DNA of 9,178 bases from contig CAYLNK010000279.1 of NCBI GenBank assembly GCA_964384675.1, positions 1 to 9,178 of the forward strand, written 5' to 3'. Position numbers and translations under genes: made by a program. Under the pieces are notes generated by a model, which saw only the letters and a program-made list of their open reading frames with translations, had not been told where the DNA came from and made no database searches. Positions 1 to 5,811 of this stretch are shown here, one piece after another. The first letter of the stretch is position 1. The number at the start of each line of letters is the position of its first letter. The DNA is from CAYLNK01 sp964384675. Its GTDB lineage: Bacteria > Acidobacteriota > Thermoanaerobaculia > UBA5066.

Positions 1-2
1 CG

Positions 3-1649
3 GCCGGCGGCGGCGTGCCGTGGATCGCGCTCCCGACCGACGCCTCCGAGCCGCTCCTGGCCTCGGCGCTCGCGGCCGGGCTCGAGATCGTGGCCGGACG
101 AATGCGGGCGCGCGAGCTGACCGTCGCCGTCGCCGAGAAGGAGGAGCGGATCGCCGCCCTCAACCGGATCGGCATCGCGCTTTCGGCCGAGCGCGACCTG
201 GAGAAGCTCCTCGAGAAGATCCTGACCGAATCCCGCCGCTTCACCCGCTCGGAGGCGGGCAGCCTGTACCTGGTCGAGGACGAGCCGGAGGGCCGTCGCC
301 TTCGCTTCAAGCTCGCGCAGAACGACGCCGTCCGATTCGCCTTCCAGGAGCGGACGATGCCGGTCGATGACACCAGCCTCGCCGGCTTCGTGGCGTCGCA
401 CGGCGACCCGCTCGTCCTGGACGACGCGTACGCCATCCCCGAGGGCGCCCCGTACCGGCACAACGACTCGTTCGACGTGGCTCACGGCTTCCGGACCCGC
501 GCGCTCCTCGTCGTCCCGATGAAGGACCACCAGGGGGCGCTGGTGGGCGTGCTCCAGCTGATGAACCGGCGCGGGGACGCGCCCGGCACGTACGAGCCGT
601 ACCCGGCGGACCTGGTCCCGCTTCTCCTGTCGCTCGCGACGCAGGCGGCCGTCTGCCTGAAGGCGAACCAGCTGACGGCCTCGATCCGGAAGCTGTTCGA
701 GGACTTCGCGCGGGCCGCCATCGTCGCGGTCGAGCAGCGCGATCCGACGACCGCCGGCCACTCGAACCGCGTGGCCGACCTCACCACGGCGCTCGCCCGG
801 ATCGTGGATCGCGCCTCGGAGGGTCCGTACGGGAGCGTCACCTTCACGCGGGAGGACCTGCGGGAGATCTCGACGGCGGCGCTCCTCCACGACTTCGGCA
901 AGATCTCGGTCCCCGAGACGGTGCTTCTCAAGCGGGCCAAGCTCGAGCCGTGGAGCCTCGCCAGGATCCGCGACCGCTTCGACTACTTCCTGGAGGCCGC
1001 GGACGCCGCCGACACGCGCGACCTCCTCCACCGGCTGGTGGACGCCGGTGCCGCCCCCACGCCCGACGACCTGCGCTCCCTGGAGGACGCGCGGGCCGAA
1101 CGGGCGCGGCAGCTCGAGGAGGAGTTCGACGAGGTGCGCCGGGCCAACGAGCCGACCGTGCTCCCCAAGGAGACGGGGGGCCGGCTGCGTCAGCTCCGCA
1201 CGCGCAGCTGGCGGGACCGGCGCGGTGTCGTCTCGCCGCTCCTCCTGGACGACGAGCTGGCGCTCCTCTCGATCCCGAAAGGCAGCCTCTCGGGCGAGGA
1301 GCGGACCCTGATCGAGAGCCATGTATCTCACACCTGGCGCTTCCTCTCCTCGATCCCGTGGACGCCCGACCTGGCCCGGATCCCGGAGATCGCCTACGCC
1401 CACCACGAGAAGCTGAACGGCGGCGGCTACCCGCGACGTCTGGGCGCGGAGTCGATCCCCCTGCCGTCGCGGATCCTGACGGTCTGCGACATCTACGACG
1501 CCCTCACCGCGGCCGACCGTCCTTACAAGAAGGCCGTGCCGCGCGAGAAGGCGCTGGCCATCCTCGAGGACGAGGCCCGGACGGGGCTGCTCGACGTCTG
1601 GCTGGTGGAGACGTTCGTGTCGGAGAAGGTCTGGCTGGGGCTGGGGTAG
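3..1649 (+). CDS. GAF + HD-GYP domain protein, probable cyclic-di-GMP phosphodiesterase (5' partial)
   Basis: The frame is open to the left window edge. A GTG at 15 could start it, but the first 40 or so residues read like the tail of an earlier domain, so the N-terminus is probably missing. Numbering from that GTG (544 residues): a helical linker at about 31-60, a GAF-type sensory domain at about 50-215 (with AGSLYLVE at 81-88 and VVPMKD at 166-171), then an HD-GYP domain at about 225-540. Visible metal-site and signature residues are H249 in the first helix, H292-D293 in LLHDFGK, H435/H439, H463-H464-E465 and the GYP signature as NGGGYP (468-473), followed by DIYDALTAADRPYKKA at 492-507. 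HD-GYP proteins hydrolyse cyclic di-GMP, so a cytosolic signal-gated phosphodiesterase is likely. Unusually, about 110 extra residues separate the HD motif from the next conserved His. The stop overlaps the downstream exported-protein frame. Family assignment is secure; enzymatic activity is inferred. Confidence 0.9.
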   Translation, partial: AGGGVPWIALPTDASEPLLASALAAGLEIVAGRMRARELTVAVAEKEERIAALNRIGIALSAERDLEKLLEKILTESRRFTRSEAGSLYLVEDEPEGRRLRFKLAQNDAVRFAFQERTMPVDDTSLAGFVASHGDPLVLDDAYAIPEGAPYRHNDSFDVAHGFRTRALLVVPMKDHQGALVGVLQLMNRRGDAPGTYEPYPADLVPLLLSLATQAAVCLKANQLTASIRKLFEDFARAAIVAVEQRDPTTAGHSNRVADLTTALARIVDRASEGPYGSVTFTREDLREISTAALLHDFGKISVPETVLLKRAKLEPWSLARIRDRFDYFLEAADAADTRDLLHRLVDAGAAPTPDDLRSLEDARAERARQLEEEFDEVRRANEPTVLPKETGGRLRQLRTRSWRDRRGVVSPLLLDDELALLSIPKGSLSGEERTLIESHVSHTWRFLSSIPWTPDLARIPEIAYAHHEKLNGGGYPRRLGAESIPLPSRILTVCDIYDALTAADRPYKKAVPREKALAILEDEARTGLLDVWLVETFVSEKVWLGLG

Positions 1650-2272
1650 CCGGAGCCGGGCTCGCTCTGGCGGCGCTCCTCCTCTCCGGCGCGGACGCGC
1701 CGAAGGCCACGCCGGGGCGCTGGCACTTCGTCCAGGACCAGGCCGGGTTCGAGTATTCGGTCCTCTTCTCGCGCGGTGCGGAGGGGGACCGGACCCGGCT
1801 CCTGCTGAAGGCCGGCTCTCACCGTCTGGAGCTCCTCTCCGCCCAGGACCCCGCGTTCCTCGACTCGCGCGAGAGCGTGAAGGACGTGGAGACGGGCGAG
1901 ACGTGGACGCGCCGGCTCGTCCTGTCGGGCTACCAGGCGGTGCCGGCCTGCTCGGCGGTGAAGCCGCCAGACGCCTGCCTCCTCTTCGAGGGGGCCGGCG
2001 GCACCTTCGCCACGTCGCTCGCGCGCCTTCACGGCGAGGCCGGGGTCGAGGAGCGCCGTCGCGCCGCCGCCACGGTCTCCGAGCCGCTCGCCACGAAGCT
2101 CCGCGTCCTCGCTCCGCTGATGGGCGTCACCGTGGAGCTGGACGCCTACGGAGACGACTTCCTGCGGCTCGTCTGGCCGGACCGCTTCACGAGGCGCGGA
2201 GGCGCGCCGGTGAAGGCTCGCCGCACGGACGGCTGCGCCTTCGACGCGACCTTCGGCTACCCGTGTCCCTGA
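1631..2272 (+). CDS. Putative exported protein of unknown function (start codon uncertain)
   Basis: I do not recognise this family. The frame runs to TGA at 2270-2272 and encodes a strongly hydrophobic stretch (VAGAGLALAALLLSGADA, codons 1646-1699), then about 190 mostly polar residues. It looks like a signal peptide or anchor followed by a small extracytoplasmic domain. Counting from CTG 1631 it has 213 residues, with Cys at 107, 116, 202 and 212, which suits one or two disulphides in an exported protein. No ATG, GTG or TTG occurs in this frame between about 1300 and 1877, and GTG 1877 would remove the hydrophobic segment. CTG 1631 is therefore only a placeholder; a GGAGAAGG purine run lies at 1622-1629, too close for good initiation. 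From CTG the hydrophobic segment also lacks the usual basic n-region. Alternatives are a one-base sequence error in GGGG at 1643-1646 or a -1 frameshift joining it to the HD-GYP gene. It overlaps that gene by 19 nt. Confidence 0.55.
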   Translation: MAGAGVAGAGLALAALLLSGADAPKATPGRWHFVQDQAGFEYSVLFSRGAEGDRTRLLLKAGSHRLELLSAQDPAFLDSRESVKDVETGETWTRRLVLSGYQAVPACSAVKPPDACLLFEGAGGTFATSLARLHGEAGVEERRRAAATVSEPLATKLRVLAPLMGVTVELDAYGDDFLRLVWPDRFTRRGGAPVKARRTDGCAFDATFGYPCP

Positions 2273-2287
2273 CGGGCATCAGGGGCG
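2264..2287. terminator. Possible small bidirectional hairpin at convergent gene ends
   Basis: CCCTGA (2267-2272) and TCAGGG (2279-2284) form a perfect six-pair stem around a six-base loop, extendable to about nine pairs on the plus-strand RNA with two G-U pairs. The arms contain the stop codons of the two converging genes. A second GC-only inverted repeat, GGCGCCGG...CCGGCGCC (2292-2309), lies just beyond, inside the end of the membrane-protein gene. Neither is followed by a T-run, so a classical intrinsic terminator is not shown. This is the obvious place for convergent transcription to end. Confidence 0.3.
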
Positions 2288-3943
2288 GCGCGGCGCCGGC
2301 CCCGGCGCCGGAACGCCGACCACCTCCCGCCGGCCGCGCGTGGTGATGCGGCAGACGGGCACCGGGGGCCGCCCCGCGGCCTCGAACCAGGCCCGGAGCG
2401 GCGCGTCCAGGGCTTCGGGGGCCGAGAACGCCCTGGGGTCGTCGAACGGCCAGCCGCGCGGGAGCATCCCCGAGTAGCCGTTCACGGTCGGCACCCCGGA
2501 CGCGAGCGAGGCCCACATCGCGTCGAGCTGGAGCCGAAAGTACGGGTCGTCGGGCCGGAAGTCCGGGCCCGGCGTGAAGAGGAACGCCGGACAGCTCGCC
2601 GGGATCGCGGCCGCGAGCTCGTCGATCCTCCGGCGCTGCGCGACCCGGTCGAAGTGCGGCGTCTCCTGCACCTGCTCGAGCCCCACGACGAGGAGCACGA
2701 CCGCGAGGAGACCGCGCGCGAGCTCCGGCCGTCGCGACGAGGCGGCGAAGGATTCGGCCCGCGCGACCGCCCGCGCCAGCCCGACGCCCCAGACCACCAG
2801 CAGGATCACGCCGACCCGGACCACCGCCCGGAGAGCCCCGGCGCCCGGCACCCAGGCGTGGACGAGCCGCCACGGGGCGCCCCAGAGCGGAGTCGACGTG
2901 GTGACGAGGACGAGCATCGCGGTCACCGGGAGGACGAGCCTCACGAACGGGTCGTGACGGGAGAGCAGGAGCCCCGCGAGCACCAGCGCGGCCGTGACCG
3001 GCCCGATCCCGATCCCGTGCTCCCACGGAAACGGGAGGGATCGGAACGGCGCGAGGCCGGCGAGCCACCCGTAGAGCAGGCTCCCGTTCCCCTGGAACAG
3101 CCAGGAGGCGGAAGTCGCCACCAGACCGGCGTCGAACGGGCGATAGCCCACCAGCCGGGCGGCCCGCAGCTCGTGGAGGGCGAGCGGCGCGACGAAGAGC
3201 GCGCCGGCGAGGCCTCCCGCGGCGATCCAGGAGCGTCCTTCCGCGAGAGCGCGGACGAGCGGACCGCGGAGGTCGCGCGAGGCCGTGGCCACGAGGAGGG
3301 CGAGCAGCAGGCCGAAGAGCAGGAAGAACCCCGGATAGAAATCCGTCCAGAAGACCGCCGCCAGGGCCAGGGGCGCCAGGGCGAAGGGCCGTCGGGAGGG
3401 ACCGCGCAGCGCGGCGTGGAGCGCCCAGATGACGAGCAGGACCATCGGATAGAGGAGGACCTGCGGGTGGATCATCTGGCAGCCGCGCGGGCTGCCGAAC
3501 GCCGCGAGGTACCCGCCCGCGGCGGCTGCGAGCGAGGGCAGCCCGAGCGCGCGGCGTGCGAACGCGTAGAAGAGCAGGTAGGTGCCGGCGAAGACGCACG
3601 CGAGCCAGGCGGTGTACGCGAGGTCGGGCGGCACCCCCACGGCGCGGAGCAGCCCGTACGGCGGCATCGCCGGGAGGAGCACGTGCGAGTACGCCACGAC
3701 GTTCCTCTCGGGGTAGAAGAACGGAGCGTCGAAGAGCGTGGCGAGACGCGCCTTCCCCGCGAGGCATCGCGCCTCGTGCTCGAGCAGGTAGTGGACCAGC
3801 CGGACGTCGCCGAGCGTGCCCGGGGTGTGCCGGAGCCCGGTCGCCAGCGTCTGCCGGAAGACCACCAGCAACCCAACCACGCCGGCCAGGACGGCCAGGA
3901 CAGAAGTGGGGTCAGGTACCAATTTCCTACTATGGCTAGCCAT
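2279..3943 (-). CDS. Polytopic membrane protein, GT-C glycosyltransferase-like
   Basis: The 554 residues contain about ten or more hydrophobic segments, for example near 13-30, 108-128, 135-150, 161-180, 186-220, 236-256, 311-327, 334-350, 372-392 and 409-422. A hydrophilic C-terminal tail of about 130 residues follows. The first loop holds GDVRLVHYLLEH (45-56) and FFYPERN (75-81). Later come PGAGALRAVVRVG (366-378) and NGYSGMLP (488-495). From memory, this arrangement matches large, poorly characterised bacterial membrane proteins resembling GT-C enzymes, which transfer sugars from lipid-phosphate donors at the outer face of the membrane; donor and acceptor cannot be read here. The ATG at 3943-3941 and residues 1-12 are encoded by the palindrome at 3907-3968. 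Native sequence begins at about Thr13, directly at the first membrane helix, so the original start may have been lost. In-frame GTG 3880-3878 and TTG 3871-3869 would cut that helix. There is no Shine-Dalgarno before the ATG. The gene lies 33 nt downstream of ade and is probably co-transcribed with it. Confidence 0.75.
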   Translation of the reverse strand: MASHSRKLVPDPTSVLAVLAGVVGLLVVFRQTLATGLRHTPGTLGDVRLVHYLLEHEARCLAGKARLATLFDAPFFYPERNVVAYSHVLLPAMPPYGLLRAVGVPPDLAYTAWLACVFAGTYLLFYAFARRALGLPSLAAAAGGYLAAFGSPRGCQMIHPQVLLYPMVLLVIWALHAALRGPSRRPFALAPLALAAVFWTDFYPGFFLLFGLLLALLVATASRDLRGPLVRALAEGRSWIAAGGLAGALFVAPLALHELRAARLVGYRPFDAGLVATSASWLFQGNGSLLYGWLAGLAPFRSLPFPWEHGIGIGPVTAALVLAGLLLSRHDPFVRLVLPVTAMLVLVTTSTPLWGAPWRLVHAWVPGAGALRAVVRVGVILLVVWGVGLARAVARAESFAASSRRPELARGLLAVVLLVVGLEQVQETPHFDRVAQRRRIDELAAAIPASCPAFLFTPGPDFRPDDPYFRLQLDAMWASLASGVPTVNGYSGMLPRGWPFDDPRAFSAPEALDAPLRAWFEAAGRPPVPVCRITTRGRREVVGVPAPGPAPRRP

Positions 3944-3968
3944 AGTAGGAAATTGGTACCTGACCCCA
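3907..3968. repeat. 62-bp gapless perfect palindrome (candidate non-autonomous mobile/REP-like element)
   Basis: Every base from 3907 to 3937 pairs with its partner from 3968 back to 3938. This gives two 31-bp arms with no spacer and no mismatch, and symmetry ends exactly at 3906/3969 (g versus a). The arm begins TGGGGTCAGGTACC and the centre is GCTAGC. Smaller palindromes GGTACC (3915-3920 and 3955-3960) are nested in the arms. About half of its bases are A/T, against under a third in the flanks. It fills nearly all the space between ade (stop 3977-3979) and the next gene and contributes that gene's first codons. As RNA it would form a very stable hairpin, with an AUG close to the apex on either strand. 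It resembles palindromes scattered in genomes by REP-associated tyrosine (Y1) transposases, but no transposase is in this window and copy number is unknown. Confidence 0.9.
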
Positions 3969-3976
3969 AGCCCCGG

Positions 3977-5716
3977 TCACGCGATCGGCGAGACGAAGTC
4001 GAAGGCCTTCACGTCGACGAGGCCGCGGTCGGTGAGCTTGAGCTCGGGGATCACGGGAAGCGCCAGGAACGCCAGCGTCATGAACGGGTGATCCATCGTG
4101 CCGCCCAGCGAGCGCGCGGCCTCGTTGGCGCGGCGCTCGGCGGCGTCGACCTCGGCGATCGGACGGTTGGACATCAGGCCGGCGACCGGGAGGGCGACCT
4201 CGGCCAGGACCCTCTCGCCCTCGGCGATCACGATGCCGCCGCCGATCTCGGCCACCCGGCGTATCGCGGTCGTCATCGAGACGTCGTCGACGCCGAGCAC
4301 CACGACGTTGTGGGAGTCGTGCGCCACCGACGACGCGATCGAGCCGCGCTTCAGGCCGAAGCCCCGGGCGAAGGCGACGCCGACGTTGCCGGTCCCGCGA
4401 TGCCGCTCCACCACGGCGAGCTTGGCGAGGTCGCGCGACGGGTCGGCCACGGCGACGCCGTCCACGATCGCCGCGGGCGCGCTGCCGCTCCCGGTCAGGA
4501 GCGATCCGGGGATCACGTCGATCAACCGCAGCGTCGCCCCGTGCCCCGCCGCCACGCGGAGCCGTTCGCGCCTGAAGTCGTCCACGCGGAAGGCGGGCCC
4601 CTCCGGCATCCGCCCCGCGGGGATCTCCTCGAGAAGACGTCCCCCCTTCGCCACGCGGACGCCGCCGAGCACGACGAGGTCGGGATGGAAGTCCTCCAGC
4701 CGCTCGAACGTCAGGAGGTCGGCGCGGAAGCCGGGCGCGAGCGCCCCGCGGTCGGTGAAGCCGTAGTGCCGGGCGCACGACCAGGAGGCGAGCCGCAGGG
4801 CGAGCACGGGGTCCAGCCCGGCGGCGATCGCCCGGCGCACGTGGTGGTCGAGGTGTCCGTGCGCCAGGAGGTCCCACGGGTGCCGGTCGTCGGTCGCGAA
4901 GGCGAAGCGCTCCGAGCTCTCGCGGGTCACGAGCGGCAGCAGCTCGTCCAGGTTCTTGGCGGCGGTCCCCTCGCGGATCCAGATCGACATGCCGCGCCGC
5001 ACCTTCTCGTGCGCCTCGGCCCGCGAGAGGCACTCGTGGTCGGAGCGAATGCCGGCACCGACGTAGGCGTTCAGGTCGAGCCCCGAGAGGCGGGGCGAGT
5101 GGCCGTCGATCGGGACCCGCCGCCGCCGCGCGTCCTCCACCTTGGCGCGCACGCCGGGATCGCCGAAGAGGAAGCCCGGCACGTTCATCATCTCGGCGAG
5201 GCCCAGGACGCCGTGAAGCTCGTAGAGCGGCGCGAGGTCCTCCGCGCCCATCACGGCGCCCGCCGTCTCCAGGTGCGTGGAGGGGACGCAGGACGGCAGC
5301 ATGAGGAAGACGTCGAGCGGCAGCCCGCTCGCATCGGCGTGGAAGTCATGTATCCCGGCGGCGCCCCGCACGTTGGCGATCTCGTGCGGGTCGGTCACGA
5401 CCGCGGCGGTGCCGTGCGCGACGGCCAGCCGGGCCAGCTCGCGCGGGGTCGTCATCGTCGACTCGATGTGGAGGTGGGCGTCCCAGAGGGCCGGCGCGAC
5501 GTACGCGCCCCCGAGGTCGATCTCGTCCTCGGGGTGGGCCGCACGGTAGTCGCCGAAGCCGAGGATCCTGTCCCCCCGGATGCCGATCGTCTCCGGGTGG
5601 ATCTCGCCGGTCAGGACGTTGACGACGCGCGCGTTGCGGAGGACGAGGTCGGCGGGGACGGTCCCGCGCGCCGCGTCGACGAAGTCGGGGAGGGAGAGCG
5701 GCGACGTCGCGGACAT
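3977..5716 (-). CDS. ade: Adenine deaminase
   Basis: This amidohydrolase-superfamily enzyme converts adenine to hypoxanthine and ammonia (EC 3.5.4.2) in cytosolic purine salvage. Its 579 residues match the usual family length (about 575-590). Visible motifs, in order: the N-terminal sandwich strand DLVLRNARVVNVLTGE (23-38); metal-ligand DAHLHIESTM (79-88, H81 and H83); TDPHEIANV (108-116); AEMMNVPG (174-181); DGHSPRLSG (204-212, H206); SDHECL (225-230); ATDDRHP (274-280); and a C-terminal domain with SHNVVVLG, LPVAGLMSNRP and PVIPELKLTDRGLVDV, characteristic of Ade rather than other amidohydrolases. The strand before the HxH motif reads APALW instead of the usual PGFID, leaving the metal ligands intact. 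It starts at ATG 5716-5714, with no clear Shine-Dalgarno upstream. It diverges from the histidine kinase gene and precedes the membrane-protein gene across the palindrome. No purine-related neighbour is present. Confidence 0.95.
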   Translation of the reverse strand: MSATSPLSLPDFVDAARGTVPADLVLRNARVVNVLTGEIHPETIGIRGDRILGFGDYRAAHPEDEIDLGGAYVAPALWDAHLHIESTMTTPRELARLAVAHGTAAVVTDPHEIANVRGAAGIHDFHADASGLPLDVFLMLPSCVPSTHLETAGAVMGAEDLAPLYELHGVLGLAEMMNVPGFLFGDPGVRAKVEDARRRRVPIDGHSPRLSGLDLNAYVGAGIRSDHECLSRAEAHEKVRRGMSIWIREGTAAKNLDELLPLVTRESSERFAFATDDRHPWDLLAHGHLDHHVRRAIAAGLDPVLALRLASWSCARHYGFTDRGALAPGFRADLLTFERLEDFHPDLVVLGGVRVAKGGRLLEEIPAGRMPEGPAFRVDDFRRERLRVAAGHGATLRLIDVIPGSLLTGSGSAPAAIVDGVAVADPSRDLAKLAVVERHRGTGNVGVAFARGFGLKRGSIASSVAHDSHNVVVLGVDDVSMTTAIRRVAEIGGGIVIAEGERVLAEVALPVAGLMSNRPIAEVDAAERRANEAARSLGGTMDHPFMTLAFLALPVIPELKLTDRGLVDVKAFDFVSPIA

Positions 5717-5722
5717 GGGTGA

Positions 5723-5728
5723 AGTCTA
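5723..5728 (-). promoter_or_regulatory. Weak -10-like hexamer for ade, possible leaderless start
   Basis: On the minus strand TAGACT (4 of 6 matches to TATAAT) ends six bases before the ade ATG. This would place transcription initiation at or next to the start codon, consistent with the missing Shine-Dalgarno. No convincing -35 hexamer is visible, so this is only a candidate. Confidence 0.2.
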
Positions 5729-5736
5729 GTGCGGCC

Positions 5737-5766
5737 TTGACCGGGCGATCGACGCGGCCGGAAGAT
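5737..5766 (+). promoter_or_regulatory. Weak candidate promoter for the histidine kinase gene
   Basis: TTGACC (5737-5742) resembles a sigma-70 -35 box and GAAGAT (5761-5766) is a poor -10 match (3 of 6), with an 18-base spacer. It lies in the 95-bp divergent gap, which holds no other recognisable element. Support is a partial consensus match only. Confidence 0.2.
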
Positions 5767-5811
5767 GGTGCCGTTCCACGCGAGCGCGCCGTGGCGGAGG
5801 TGTCGATCCCG

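Noticed and set aside
950..1630. Upstream extension of the exported-protein frame back to GTG 950
   Set aside because: This part overlaps the HD-GYP catalytic motifs in another frame and translates to Pro/Arg/Gly-rich filler. Only the portion from about 1631 looks like protein.
2187..3767. 526-codon minus-strand frame overlapping the membrane-protein gene
   Set aside because: It is a shifted frame on the same strand with Arg/Pro/Ala-rich translation and no domains. The membrane-protein frame has clear helices and motifs.
3907..3968. Palindrome as a classical rho-independent terminator
   Set aside because: The stem is far longer than typical, has no loop, is not followed by a T-run on either strand and contains coding sequence.
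3936..5033. 365-codon minus-strand frame inside ade running into the palindrome
   Set aside because: It is a shifted frame within ade, whose own frame carries every expected adenine deaminase motif.
2654..5722. 1022-codon plus-strand open frame antisense to the membrane protein and ade
   Set aside because: Its translation is Arg/Glu/Gly/His-rich low-complexity sequence with no recognisable domain, and it covers two well-supported minus-strand genes and the palindrome. It is a high-GC shadow frame.
5719..5811. GTG 5719 as the start of the histidine kinase
   Set aside because: The extra 31 residues resemble no domain, the start would sit 2 nt from the divergent ade start, and ATG 5812 has a GGAGG upstream.
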